Counted from the first letter of the stretch, positions 10,420 to 19,272 are shown. The stretch is 64,000 nt of DNA from Devosia sp. YR412 (GCF_900110945.1 NZ_FOFL01000003.1:427501-491500); one strand, 5' to 3'. Notes: a model not told the origin generated them from the sequence alone. Program-made: numbers and translations.

Positions 10420-11214
10420 ATGGCTATCTCAATTCTCAGCGTCATCAACGCCCTCAGTCCCAAGGAGTGGGGCTCGCGCAAGATCGCCCGCGATCTACCC
10501 TATGGACCGGCCGCGCGGCAAAAGCTCGATATCTATGCGCCCAGAAACGCCAGTGGCCCCATGCCCGTGGTGTTCTTCATCTATGGCGGTTCGTGGATGG
10601 ATGGCAGCCGCACGCAATATGACTTTGCGGGCAGGGCGCTGGCCGCGCTGGGCTATGTCACGGTTATCGCCGATTATCGCGTGCTGCCCGAGGTCGAATA
10701 TCCCGGCTTTCTCGACGATGGCGCTGCGGCCTTTGCCTGGGTTGCCGCACACATAGCCGACTATGGTGGCGATCCCAGCCGCATCGCTCTGATGGGCCAT
10801 TCGGCCGGCGCCTATAATGCGCTGATGCTGGGCCTCGCGCCGAACCGTATCGACCACGCGCACCTGCGCTGCATGGTCGGTCTTTCCGGCCCGTATGACT
10901 TCTTCCCTTTCGACGGCAGGATCACGCTCCGCACCTTTGCCGCGGTGCGCGAACCGCTAGACACCCAGCCGATCAATCATGTGAGCCGGGATGCGCCGCC
11001 GGTCTTCCTCGGCTCAGGCGACAAGGACACCCTGGTCTATCCGCGCAACAGCGTGGCCTTGGCCAAAAAGCTACGCGAAGCGGGCGTTCCAGTGCAGGAA
11101 GTGCATTACCCCACCCTCGGCCATCCTGGCCCATTGATGGCGCTGGGCGTGCCCGCCCGCCGCATCGCACCGGTGCTGTCCGACGTCACGGCTTTCCTGC
11201 GGCAATATCTCTAG
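10420..11214 (+). CDS. Alpha/beta hydrolase, paralogue of the 6438-7445 esterase
   Basis: A 264-residue BD-FAE/esterase-like hydrolase. The ATG at 10420 is preferred over a TTG at 10396. The block KLDIYAPR through PVVFFIYGGSW to IADYRVLPEVEYPGF closely matches the protein encoded at 6438. The nucleophile is S128 in GHSAGAYNA, the acid is probably in GSGDKDTLV and the base in LGHPGP. It has no signal peptide, so the two paralogues probably act in different compartments. It overlaps the convergent DUF599 gene by four bases at the stop codons. Confidence 0.84.
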   Translation: MAISILSVINALSPKEWGSRKIARDLPYGPAARQKLDIYAPRNASGPMPVVFFIYGGSWMDGSRTQYDFAGRALAALGYVTVIADYRVLPEVEYPGFLDDGAAAFAWVAAHIADYGGDPSRIALMGHSAGAYNALMLGLAPNRIDHAHLRCMVGLSGPYDFFPFDGRITLRTFAAVREPLDTQPINHVSRDAPPVFLGSGDKDTLVYPRNSVALAKKLREAGVPVQEVHYPTLGHPGPLMALGVPARRIAPVLSDVTAFLRQYL

Positions 11215-11945
11215 AGCTTCTTCTCGTTCTGCCGACGTGCGGCAATGATCGCCGCCGAAGCGGCTGTGCGGTGCGACGAGGAGAAGAACTCCCGATGCGC
11301 CAGGATCAGCACGGTGGCGAGGCAGGCCGCGATCGGCAGCCATTCGGAAATAAACCACGCCACATTGGCGACCGAGAAGTAATAGGCGCGAATACCGCTG
11401 TTGAAGTTCTTCGCCCCCAGCGCATTCATCCGCGTGATGGCGTCGATCTCTTCGTCCGTCGTCACCGTGCTATGATCGATGGCGCCGAGCATGATGCAGA
11501 AGTGGTTGAACTGGCGCAGCGACAGCGTGAAGGCAAAGAAGGCCAGCACGAACATGGTCAGCATGACCACCAGATGCAGCTGGACGTCGAGCGTCGTATA
11601 GACGCGCTCCAGCGCCAGCGAGTCGAGTGTCGCCATCAGCGCCGGCACCTGGCCGAAGACGGCAAACACCGCGAGGATGAGCAGCACGGCCGTCGAGGCC
11701 AGGAAGCTGACCGACCCCATGATATTGCCCGACAGGATCGCGTCGAAAGGCGATTCGCGCAGCGTCGCATTGGCCACCCAGCGCCGCCGCTGCATGTTCA
11801 TGATCACCGACAGCGACGGCCGCAGCTTTTCCACCTGCGGCACGATGATATTGTAGGCCACATAGCAGAGCAGCGGGAAGACGGTGGTCAGCAGCGCGAA
11901 GGTCAAAGTGGTCGTCCTGAGGTTAGCTGCGGCTCCCGTCACCAA
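11211..11945 (-). CDS. DUF599-family membrane protein
   Basis: A protein of up to 244 residues with four or five hydrophobic segments. Features such as YNIIVPQVEKLRPSL, the MQRRRWVANATLRESP stretch and FNSGIRAYYFSVANVAWF fit the DUF599 family of unknown function. The apparent start is TTG at 11945 followed at once by GTG; a TTG 39 bases further in is also possible. No partner genes suggest a role. Confidence 0.75.
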   Translation of the reverse strand: MVTGAAANLRTTTLTFALLTTVFPLLCYVAYNIIVPQVEKLRPSLSVIMNMQRRRWVANATLRESPFDAILSGNIMGSVSFLASTAVLLILAVFAVFGQVPALMATLDSLALERVYTTLDVQLHLVVMLTMFVLAFFAFTLSLRQFNHFCIMLGAIDHSTVTTDEEIDAITRMNALGAKNFNSGIRAYYFSVANVAWFISEWLPIAACLATVLILAHREFFSSSHRTAASAAIIAARRQNEKKL

Positions 11946-11995
11946 TATAGCGCATCTGGTGACGGGATGGTTAACCTTGTGTGAATTGGCCTTCG

Positions 11996-13033
11996 TCAGA
12001 TCGGGCGGGGGTATTTCCGGTGAATGGCGTTGATTTCGCTCAGCAATTCGGGCGAAAGCGTCAGGTCCTTGGCCGCGATGGCATTCGCCAACTGGTCGGT
12101 GCTGGTTGCACCCAGAATTACCGAGGTCATGAAGGGCCGCGTCATGGCAAAAGCGATGGCCATTTGCGCCACGTCCAGGTCGTAACGCTTTGCCAGCGCA
12201 AGATATTCCTTGCCGGCTATCTCGGAATGCTCATTGAGCCGCCAGAAGCCCTTCTGGTAATCGCCGCGGCTGCCCTTGGGCATCTGGCCGTCGAAGTACT
12301 TGCCAGTGATCAGCCCGCCGGCCAGCGCCGAATAGGCCAGTAGGCCGACATTTTCATGATGGCTCAGCTCGGCCAGGTCATGGTCGAACTGGCGGCGTAA
12401 AAGGCTATATTCGTTCTGCACGGAAACGAGGCGCGGCAGTCCTTTAGCCTCGGCAATGCGCAGCCACTGGGCAATGCCCCAGGTGGTTTCGTTGGAGACG
12501 CCAGCATGACCAAGCTTGCCCTCCTTGACCAGCGCGCCAAGGGTTTCCAGCATGTCCTCGATGTTCTCAAGCACCTCAGCCGTATTCTGCTTTTCGGGCG
12601 CAAAGTCCCAATAGCCCTCAAAATTATAGCTACCGCGCTGCGCCCAATGGACCTGGTAGAGGTCGATATAGTCGGTCTGCAGCCGCTTTAGGCTCGCCTC
12701 GAAGGCCTCGCGCAGGGTCTTGCCGCTGGTTGCACTGCCATTGCGCATGAAGTCCACCGCGCCGCCCGCCACCTTGGAGGCGAGGATCCACTGGTCGCGC
12801 TTGCCGGTCTTCTTGAACCAGTTGCCTATGATTTCTTCCGTGCGGCCCGAGGTTTGCGGGCTCCGTGGCACGGCATAGATCTCTGCCGTATCCATGAAAT
12901 TGAGGCCCGATTCGAGCGCCAGATCGATCTGTGCATGGCCCTCGGCCTCGGTATTCTGGCTGCCCCAGGTCATGGTGCCGAGGCACAATTCGGTGACGAG
13001 CAGATCGGTACGGCCAAGTGGCTTCAGTTTCAT
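11996..13033 (-). CDS. NADP(H)-dependent aldo-keto reductase (Tas-like)
   Basis: A 345-residue TIM-barrel oxidoreductase. The ATG at 13033 gives the usual family N terminus (MKLKPLGRTDLLV). The aldo-keto reductase tetrad is visible as D48, Y53, K87 and H129, in FMDTAEIY, ASKV and YQVHW. The long GTMTWGSQNTEAEGHAQ region and loops match the E. coli Tas subgroup. The physiological substrate is not known. It is transcribed away from the tRNA-fMet promoter. Confidence 0.9.
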   Translation of the reverse strand: MKLKPLGRTDLLVTELCLGTMTWGSQNTEAEGHAQIDLALESGLNFMDTAEIYAVPRSPQTSGRTEEIIGNWFKKTGKRDQWILASKVAGGAVDFMRNGSATSGKTLREAFEASLKRLQTDYIDLYQVHWAQRGSYNFEGYWDFAPEKQNTAEVLENIEDMLETLGALVKEGKLGHAGVSNETTWGIAQWLRIAEAKGLPRLVSVQNEYSLLRRQFDHDLAELSHHENVGLLAYSALAGGLITGKYFDGQMPKGSRGDYQKGFWRLNEHSEIAGKEYLALAKRYDLDVAQMAIAFAMTRPFMTSVILGATSTDQLANAIAAKDLTLSPELLSEINAIHRKYPRPI

Positions 13034-13155
13034 AACAATTCTCGGCAAGGGGTCAGGAAGGCGGGCGCAGCCTAGCGCAAGCTGGCGAAAATGACAGGCA
13101 TGCTGCCGAATTTTTCCCGCCGTCAAAAAAGCATCACGCAATCGCGGTTTAGGGG

Positions 13156-13184
13156 TTGAGCTATCCGCGATCACCCCCTATATA
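13156..13184 (+). promoter_or_regulatory. Sigma-70-type promoter of tRNA-fMet
   Basis: TTGAGC (13156-13161), a 17-base spacer, then TATATA (13179-13184). Transcription would start near 13191, about 60 bases upstream of the mature tRNA 5' end. Confidence 0.65.
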
Positions 13185-13253
13185 CCCCTCACGTCGCGAC
13201 CAACGGTCACGATCGATGACAACCCACCCGGCATTGTTATCAAACATCCTTGT

Positions 13254-13330
<77 letters not shown>

Positions 13331-13368
13331 AAAAAGCCCAGCAAACTCATAGAGTTCGCTGGGCTTTT
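13331..13368 (+). terminator. Terminator after tRNA-fMet
   Basis: An A-rich run and GCCCAGC pair with GCTGGGC and TTTT, with an inner AACTC/GAGTT extension. It begins immediately after the tRNA CCA and may also serve the convergent ligase gene. Confidence 0.88.
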
Positions 13369-13373
13369 CCTTT

Positions 13374-14570
13374 TCAGGCAAGACCTATTTGTAGCCGCCG
13401 CGCCCGCACCAGGAAATAACCCAGCGCCACAGCATAAAGCGTCGTCTGCGGCAGGATGCCGAACGTGGCGTTGCTGACGCCGAGCGTAAACTGCCCGACA
13501 AACAGGATCAGCGCCCCCAGCACTACGGGCCGGTCCCGCCGGGCATTCGGTTCGATCAGCAGCAGCAAAGGCGCCGACAGCAGCAACAGCCAGGCAATCA
13601 GCCCCAACCCGCCCGCCATGGCCGCGAAATTGGCCCAGTCGGCATGCAGGTTTTCGAGCGTAAACACCTCGCCCTGCTGCGGAAACAGCGTCTGTGCCGT
13701 CACCATGATCTGCCCCAGGCCGACGCCGACGATTGGCGAGGTCTTGAGGATTTCCATTGCCGAAGAATAAAGTGCCGCCCTGATGTCGTCGGTGCCGCCG
13801 GTGAAGCGGAAGATGTTCAATCCGCTCTCCAAAATGCCGGCGACGCGGGTGTTACCGCTGCCCACCAGGATGACGAGGCCAATGGCCGCGACTGCCACGC
13901 TGGTCAGCACGGCAAGGCGGAACAGGGTCTCGCGCCACAGCCAGATCAGCAAAACCACCATGCCCGTTCCGGTCATTGCCACGGCGCCCAGCATCGGTCC
14001 CCGCGAGTCCGAAATGGTTGCTGCGCCCAGCGCAAACACCGGTCCCAGCAAGAAACCATAGCGCCAGGGGGACTTGCTGCCGACCACGCCCACCATGGCG
14101 AGGCAGCCTACCAAGGCAGCAAGCGAGCTGTAGTGAATGGGATTATTGCCCAGCCCTGGCCGGTAGATGCCCAGTCCGTAACGCTCGTAGAGACCGCCAA
14201 TTACGGCGATTGCCGAACCGGCCAAACACAATTTGGCAAACAGCGTCACGCCCGGCACCCACCCAGCAGGGCGGCCTAGCATGCCGAGCGCGATTGCGGA
14301 CAACACGGGTAGGATCAATAGCGGCGCCAGAACGTCCTGTGCGCTCCGATAGACAAAGGGCACCGCTATGGCGACCAGTGTTATGGCGACCATGATTGCC
14401 AACACACTGGGATGGCGAAGCACCTGCCGCTCCGGCAAGCCATATCGAAGAAGCGCCAACAGTGCCGCCAAAAGCGCAATGTAAGCGCCGATGTAGGCCG
14501 GATAGCCCGGCAGCAGGATGATGGCCGAGACGGCGATTAACAAAAGTGTATTTGGCATTCGGAGCTGCAA
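13374..14570 (-). CDS. O-antigen ligase-like (Wzy_C/WaaL) membrane protein
   Basis: A 398-residue protein with about ten to twelve hydrophobic segments and a large periplasmic loop near residues 260-320 (TVTAQTLFPQQ-like region with LENLHADWANF). This layout is typical of O-antigen ligases and Wzy polymerases; the His in ENLHADW fits the conserved loop His of this family. It would join polysaccharide to lipid A core or polymerise repeat units in the inner membrane. TTG at 14570 is preferred as start because AAGGGGA lies six bases upstream; the ATG at 14558 lacks a ribosome site. It is the left edge of the polysaccharide island. Confidence 0.78.
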   Translation of the reverse strand: MQLRMPNTLLLIAVSAIILLPGYPAYIGAYIALLAALLALLRYGLPERQVLRHPSVLAIMVAITLVAIAVPFVYRSAQDVLAPLLILPVLSAIALGMLGRPAGWVPGVTLFAKLCLAGSAIAVIGGLYERYGLGIYRPGLGNNPIHYSSLAALVGCLAMVGVVGSKSPWRYGFLLGPVFALGAATISDSRGPMLGAVAMTGTGMVVLLIWLWRETLFRLAVLTSVAVAAIGLVILVGSGNTRVAGILESGLNIFRFTGGTDDIRAALYSSAMEILKTSPIVGVGLGQIMVTAQTLFPQQGEVFTLENLHADWANFAAMAGGLGLIAWLLLLSAPLLLLIEPNARRDRPVVLGALILFVGQFTLGVSNATFGILPQTTLYAVALGYFLVRARRLQIGLA

Positions 14571-14827
14571 TGATCGTCCCCTTGTTCGAGCTGCCGAGCC
14601 TTAAATAATAATGGCAGGCGTCGCCTCTAAATTCTCGCCGGAAGCGACTACATAGCTTTGGCATCCGTCCGCCCCAAGCCCTCAGCCGAGGGTGCAATGC
14701 GAAGCTTTATTGGACTTTTGCAGCAGAACAGATTTTGCCGGGATTAGGTGGGATTTCGTGGGATCAGGTGACAATTGGCGGCTGGCGGTGGCCATAAGTG
14801 AGCCTGAGCCGACTCTGCAAAACCTTG

Positions 14828-14855
14828 TTGAACCTGCGCACATTTGGACTATGTT
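14828..14855 (+). promoter_or_regulatory. Possible promoter for the mini-ORF and recombinase
   Basis: TTGAAC (14828-14833), a 16-base spacer and TATGTT (14850-14855). The transcript would carry both downstream stem-loops in its leader. Confidence 0.38.
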
Positions 14856-14892
14856 TTTAGCCAAGCCTTCGGGTTGAAGGCTGCCGAGTCCC

Positions 14893-14937
14893 GGCGACCG
14901 AGATCAATATCGGTCGCCACCGCAGGTGGTGCTGCGG
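14893..14937 (+). promoter_or_regulatory. Two tandem stem-loops in the leader of the recombinase transcript
   Basis: Stem one is GGCGACCGA (14893-14901) with TCGGTCGCC (14910-14918), nine perfect pairs and an 8-base loop. Stem two is CCGCAG (14920-14925) with CTGCGG (14932-14937) and a 6-base loop. They lie 43-87 bases upstream of a 30-codon ORF. No T run follows, so they look more like RNA structure or protein-binding inverted repeats than terminators. Confidence 0.6.
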
Positions 14938-14979
14938 CAGCGACCTGGCCAAATCCACTCCTGACTGACAGGACACGAT

Positions 14980-15072
14980 ATGGTTGATCCCCTCTTTAAT
15001 CTGCTTTCAAGCGCCCTTGAAGCTGCTTTGAACGACGCGTTGTTTTTGCCTTTCACTGCCTCCCTGCGCTAG
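14980..15072 (+). CDS. Unrecognised 30-residue small protein or leader peptide
   Basis: An ATG ORF of 30 codons ending TAG. CAGGA lies upstream with suitable spacing, and the recombinase GTG follows 13 bases after the stop. The peptide begins MVDPLFNLLSSALEAAL and continues with a hydrophobic stretch (LFLPFTASLR), so it could form a short amphipathic or membrane-seeking helix. I do not recognise it. It may be a leader peptide, a small effector or a chance ORF; its close spacing to the next gene is the best argument that it is translated. Confidence 0.45.
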   Translation: MVDPLFNLLSSALEAALNDALFLPFTASLR

Positions 15073-15085
15073 ACAGGAGACACAA

Positions 15086-16045
15086 GTGAAACATCGCACT
15101 TCGATGGCTTTCCGCCATCAGCGTCCGGCCGGCTTTCTTCTAGGCGACAAACCCGCCTTGGTCGATTGGCGCAATGCGCTCGAGCGGCTCGACGGCAGCT
15201 ACTCGCCGCACACGCTGCTGAGCTACCGCTCCGATTTCGCCAGCTTCGAAACCTGGTGCAACGAGCATAGTCTCGCCTTCCTCCCGGCCAATCCGTCGAC
15301 AGTAGCCTCCTTCATCATCGCGTTGACCGAACGCCTCAAGCCATCCAGCCTCAAGCGCAAGCTGGCCGGCATCCGCAAGATTCACCACCTGCTCCGTCTG
15401 CGCGATCCCACCCGTGACGTCGATGTCGATCTCGCTATCCGCAAGGCCCGTCGCCTCAAACCGCAGCGCCCGACCCAGGCCCTCGGCATCACCGCCAACT
15501 TCCGCGACCGCCTGCTGGCCACCTGCACCGACGACCTCACCGGCCTTCGCGATTGTGCCTTTGTGTCCGTCGGTTTTGACACCCTCTGCCGCCGCTGCGA
15601 ACTGGTTGCCCTGCGGGCCGAAGACCTGGCACCCAATCACTTCGGCACGGCCAGCCTGCTCATTCGCAAAGCCAAGAACGACCCGGACGGAGCAGGACGC
15701 ATTGCGCATCTGACGGCAGATGCCCTGTCAGCGCTGCAGAACTGGATTGCTGCGGCCCAGATCAAGCATGGTCCGCTGTTCCGCCCGGTGTATGGGAAGT
15801 TCGCCATAGATCGCCACATGAACCCGATCGCGCTCACGCGTATCCTCAAGAAATTGGCCAGAAGCGCTGGCTGTACACCCGAGGAGGTGTTCAGCATCTC
15901 CGGCCATTCATTGCGCGTCGGCGCGGCTCAGCAGCTGACCATCAATGGCGTACAACTGCTGCCGATCATGCGGGCAGGCGGTTGGCGCTCGACGAACGTC
16001 GTGGCGCGGTATGTTGAGAATGTAGATATAAACGTGTGGGGATGA
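15086..16045 (+). CDS. Tyrosine-type site-specific recombinase
   Basis: A 319-residue DNA strand-exchange enzyme. The GTG start at 15086 has AGGAGA five bases upstream. Residues about 25-115 form a SAM-like core-binding domain; the catalytic domain follows. Catalytic residues visible are R169 in LCRRCEL, a Lys at 195 or 197 in RKAKND, H274 and R277 in SGHSLR, W300 in GGW and Y309 in ARYVENV, so it appears intact. There is no excisionase, phage gene or obvious att repeat nearby. Its place next to chain-length and polymerase genes raises the possibility of a role in local DNA inversion, or it may be a relic of island acquisition. Confidence 0.88.
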   Translation: MKHRTSMAFRHQRPAGFLLGDKPALVDWRNALERLDGSYSPHTLLSYRSDFASFETWCNEHSLAFLPANPSTVASFIIALTERLKPSSLKRKLAGIRKIHHLLRLRDPTRDVDVDLAIRKARRLKPQRPTQALGITANFRDRLLATCTDDLTGLRDCAFVSVGFDTLCRRCELVALRAEDLAPNHFGTASLLIRKAKNDPDGAGRIAHLTADALSALQNWIAAAQIKHGPLFRPVYGKFAIDRHMNPIALTRILKKLARSAGCTPEEVFSISGHSLRVGAAQQLTINGVQLLPIMRAGGWRSTNVVARYVENVDINVWG

Positions 16046-16181
16046 TGCCGTATGGCGGGGAAAAGCGACGCTCAGGTTAAAATCATTCTTAATTGGCCAA
16101 AGATTGTGATTTAGCGTGCCTCGCATGATTTGGGTCCGGCAATCCTGCGATCCATGACGCGAACTATAAGGCAGAGCACGC

Positions 16182-16955
16182 ATGTCGGACACCGAGCGTA
16201 ACTATGACCTTTTAGACATTCTGCGCGTCATCAAGGGCGTTTGGCGGTGGGCATTGCTCGTGCCGGTGCTGGCAGCATGCGTGGTGGGGGCGTGGGCCTA
16301 CTTTGGCAACCAAACGGCAGGCCTCCCGCTTCGCGCGCAGACCGTTCTCAGATTTCCCGCTGCCGCTTTTCAGACTGATGCGGCAGAGCGTCTGACCCGG
16401 TCGATAACGCCTAAGCCGTCTTCCAATGAGGCTGCTATTGTCGTTGCCACCGAGGAACTTCCAAGCCAGTTTGCTCCGACGTACCGGACGGTCAGGCTAA
16501 TAGTCGACACTGCTGCCGATATTGACGGCCAGGCGCTGCTCGAAACAGCCGTGCTGCGGTTTGAGCAGGTGGTCCAGACCTTTGACACACAGAACCAGCT
16601 TGAGACCCTGGAAATTGCAGCGCAGCGAGACCTGCTCACCGGCTATCTGACGGCGCTCGATGACCAGACGTCATCTGACCCGAGCTCCGACGACACCACA
16701 GCGAAGGCCAATTCGGCGGCTTCCCTTGTCTCAGCGCTGACAGATCTCAATGCGCAAATGCAGCAAGTGCGTGAGCGCGGCAGCGGGCCGGTGGTGGTGG
16801 TCAGCCCAATAGAAGGTCAGTCAGTCGGCTCGGGTCTGCGTTGGCTGCGGTTCCCCATTGTTGCAGCGGTCGGCGGGTTGTTGGCAGTGCTGTTTGTCGC
16901 CTTTACCCAGGACGGAATTCGTCTTGCCGCTGCACGTCGACGTCGTCATTCATGA
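16182..16955 (+). CDS. Wzz-like polysaccharide chain-length determinant or copolymerase subunit
   Basis: A 257-residue protein with the topology of chain-length regulators: a short cytoplasmic start (DLLDILRVIKGVWRW), one membrane helix at about 23-41, a periplasmic middle of about 175 residues with helical segments, and a second helix at about 222-241. No kinase domain or Walker motif is present, so it is closer to Wzz than to full Wzc. The sequence is poorly conserved and assigned mainly on topology and context. Its stop overlaps the next start (ATGA), showing coupling to the polymerase-like gene. Confidence 0.6.
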   Translation: MSDTERNYDLLDILRVIKGVWRWALLVPVLAACVVGAWAYFGNQTAGLPLRAQTVLRFPAAAFQTDAAERLTRSITPKPSSNEAAIVVATEELPSQFAPTYRTVRLIVDTAADIDGQALLETAVLRFEQVVQTFDTQNQLETLEIAAQRDLLTGYLTALDDQTSSDPSSDDTTAKANSAASLVSALTDLNAQMQQVRERGSGPVVVVSPIEGQSVGSGLRWLRFPIVAAVGGLLAVLFVAFTQDGIRLAAARRRRHS

Positions 16956-18136
16956 CCGTTTGGTCCGATCATGCGATCGAGCAATCCCAAGACAGCCGGG
17001 CGACAGGTCGCGGGCTCACCCTGGTGGCGGCATTCTGTCTGTCACTGCTGGTCTTTTGCGCGTCCGCGCTTGTCGCCTTCCTGCTGAGGACCGATTGGGC
17101 GCAACTGGCCGGCCTGGGTTTTTCCGGAACCACCGTCCCTGACGCCCTGAGCCTTGAAAAATCGGTCTATGTCGCCTGGTCCAATAGTTGGGACAATATC
17201 CCCAACATCCGCACCTTCCTCGGTACGGTCATCGTGTATTTCCCCATCACGCTGTGGGGGAGTGGCTACGCGGCCTTCGCCAATGTCATCATGTTGGCCG
17301 CTGCCGCCACGCTGTTCTATTCCATCCTGCAGCGTGTTGACCGGGATCGTCAGACCGGCATCTGGTTGGTCGCGATCGCGCTGGTATCGAGCAATTTCTA
17401 CGTCATCGCCTGCATTTTCTACCCGAACAAAGAAATTCCGCTCATCCTGCTGTCGACCCTGGCGTTATGGGGACTGCTATACGGCAAATGGCCTCTGGTC
17501 GTGGTCTCGATAGTCCTTTGCTATTGGTTCCGGGATGGCTATGCGCTGATCATGGCGATGGTGCTTGTCGTGGCGCTGTCGCGGCGCTTCGCCTTCGTCT
17601 CCGGTGGGGTCATCTCAGGCCTTTTTCTGGTCCTGCTGTTTCTGTCATTTCCGATAGCCGATCTTTCTGCGGTCGACGCCTCCCTGCAGCGCAACGTTCA
17701 GATCGGCTCCCTGATCGCCGGCGACAAATTCTCGGCCTTTGGCGATATCGCTGCTTACCTCGCCCGCCTGATCGGAAATGCCTTTAACCTTGGGCTGCGG
17801 CCGCAGATGGCCGATGTGAACGGTGGCATCAACCTTTTGGCCATTGGCTACTGGCAGTTTGGCATTATTCTGCTCGGCGGCCTGTTCTGGAGCGCCCGCA
17901 ATGTGCTGACGGACGACGTGTCTCGAGGCACCACGGCCCTGGTCGCGATCGTCGTGCTGCTTGGAATTTCCTACGGCACCTTCGTGCAGCCGCGCTACAT
18001 GATGCCGCTGATCTTTCCCTTGACCCTAGGCCTGTCGGATAGCCCCCTCGGCCGCTATATTGTGATACCTGCAGCGATACTTTTCCCATTGCTGTTTCTT
18101 GTGGCGGGCGTCCTGCCGCCCTTGGCCGACGCCTAA
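16952..18136 (+). CDS. Polytopic membrane protein, candidate polysaccharide polymerase (Wzy-like)
   Basis: A 394-residue protein with about ten hydrophobic segments and several short loops. The ATG at 16952 overlaps the preceding stop as ATGA; longer upstream versions would run inside the Wzz-like gene. No family signature is obvious, as is common for Wzy polymerases. Coupling to a chain-length regulator and the many glycosyltransferases nearby favour a polymerase role. It converges on the glycosyltransferase gene at 18133, with a four-base overlap. Alternative: an unrelated membrane protein of the island. Confidence 0.55.
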   Translation: MTVWSDHAIEQSQDSRATGRGLTLVAAFCLSLLVFCASALVAFLLRTDWAQLAGLGFSGTTVPDALSLEKSVYVAWSNSWDNIPNIRTFLGTVIVYFPITLWGSGYAAFANVIMLAAAATLFYSILQRVDRDRQTGIWLVAIALVSSNFYVIACIFYPNKEIPLILLSTLALWGLLYGKWPLVVVSIVLCYWFRDGYALIMAMVLVVALSRRFAFVSGGVISGLFLVLLFLSFPIADLSAVDASLQRNVQIGSLIAGDKFSAFGDIAAYLARLIGNAFNLGLRPQMADVNGGINLLAIGYWQFGIILLGGLFWSARNVLTDDVSRGTTALVAIVVLLGISYGTFVQPRYMMPLIFPLTLGLSDSPLGRYIVIPAAILFPLLFLVAGVLPPLADA

Positions 18137-19272
18137 AGTGCAGGATTGCCGTGCGGTTTTGGGGCTAGCTCGATCGCATCGAGAATGCGCGTATTGGCAC
18201 GGTCGATGTCGAACTGTTGCTCGGCCATCTCTCGGCTGCGTTGTCCCATCACGCCGACATGCTCGGGATGTTCGAGAAAGAGACGCATTGCTGCGGCCAG
18301 AGCTGGTGCGTTCTGCACTGGCACCAGGAAGCCGTTGACGCCTTCCACCACTGTTTCCCGACAGCCCGGAACGTCGGTGGTGATCACGGCGCGGCCCATG
18401 GCCATGGCCTCCTGCGTGGCACGGGGGAAACCTTCCCGATAGGAGGGGAGAACGAAGACGCTTGCCTGCGCTATCCAGGGTTTGACATCCGTATGGCCTG
18501 GCCATTCCAATAGGCCTTCGTCTACCCACTGCAGCACTGTCGCCCGACTGACGCTGCTCGGATTGGTGTCGACGTCTCCGACGATGACAAAACGCGCCGC
18601 AGGGAAGTCCGGACGAATCAGTCGGGCGGCAGCAACAAACTCGGCGAGGCCCTTCTCGTAGAGCAGACGGCCAATGAACAGAAAGGTCAGCGGGCCGGAA
18701 GCGGGCGGTACAAAGCCCCATTCTTCGAGATCGACACCGATTGTGCCCACGACGAGCGACCGGCCCGAGGGGACGAGACGGCGCGTCAGAAATGCGGCTT
18801 GGTCATCCCTGTTGAGAAACAGGGTTCGGCCGGCAAGACCGAGGGCGATGCGGTAGAGCGTCGAAACACTCCGCTGCAGCAATCGCTCCTTGACTGTGTC
18901 GCTGTGAATGAAGGCGTGTCCAAGGCCTTCGATCAGGGCGTAGCGGCGTTTGACGCCGGCCAGCCAGGCCGCCAGCGTGCCGAACACTACGGGCTTGACG
19001 GTATAGGACAGGACAAGATCCGGAGCGACGCGTCTCAGGCTGTTGCGGAGCTGCCAAGTCGCGTGCAGGTCCTTCACCGGGTTCATGCCATTGCGGCTGA
19101 GGCGATGATCGAGCGGCGTGGCGCCAAGGGCGACCACCGCAGCGCGGCTTGCCGGTGTATAATCTGGCACAAATGCCACGACCTCGTGGCCGTCTTCGAC
19201 CAGCCTTCGAATAAGCGCCGCGCGAAAGTTCAGCAGCCCGAAAGCCTGATTGCCGATGAGGGCAACTTTCAT
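18133..19272 (-). CDS. Glycosyltransferase family 4
   Basis: A 379-residue GT-B fold transferase that adds a sugar to a lipid-linked glycan on the cytoplasmic face. The ATG at 19272 gives a proper Rossmann start (MKVALIGNQAFGLLNFR). The donor-binding part has LFIGRLLYEKGLAEFV and the EX7E-type motif in REGFPRATQEAMAMG. The N-terminal half (SYTVKPVVFGTLAAWLAGVKRRYALIEG region) resembles PglA/WbpH-type HexNAc transferases. Start and stop overlap its neighbour by four bases, in a four-gene coupled set (22167 down to 18133). Confidence 0.86.
   Translation of the reverse strand: MKVALIGNQAFGLLNFRAALIRRLVEDGHEVVAFVPDYTPASRAAVVALGATPLDHRLSRNGMNPVKDLHATWQLRNSLRRVAPDLVLSYTVKPVVFGTLAAWLAGVKRRYALIEGLGHAFIHSDTVKERLLQRSVSTLYRIALGLAGRTLFLNRDDQAAFLTRRLVPSGRSLVVGTIGVDLEEWGFVPPASGPLTFLFIGRLLYEKGLAEFVAAARLIRPDFPAARFVIVGDVDTNPSSVSRATVLQWVDEGLLEWPGHTDVKPWIAQASVFVLPSYREGFPRATQEAMAMGRAVITTDVPGCRETVVEGVNGFLVPVQNAPALAAAMRLFLEHPEHVGVMGQRSREMAEQQFDIDRANTRILDAIELAPKPHGNPAL

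Larger units (their letters stand above)
14571..14979. other. Intergenic region between divergent ligase gene and mini-ORF/recombinase
   Basis: About 410 bases without a convincing long gene. The right half holds a promoter-like pair (14828-14855) and two stem-loops (14893-14937). The left half must include the ligase promoter, but I could not pick one out. No tRNA or repeat was seen. Confidence 0.6.
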
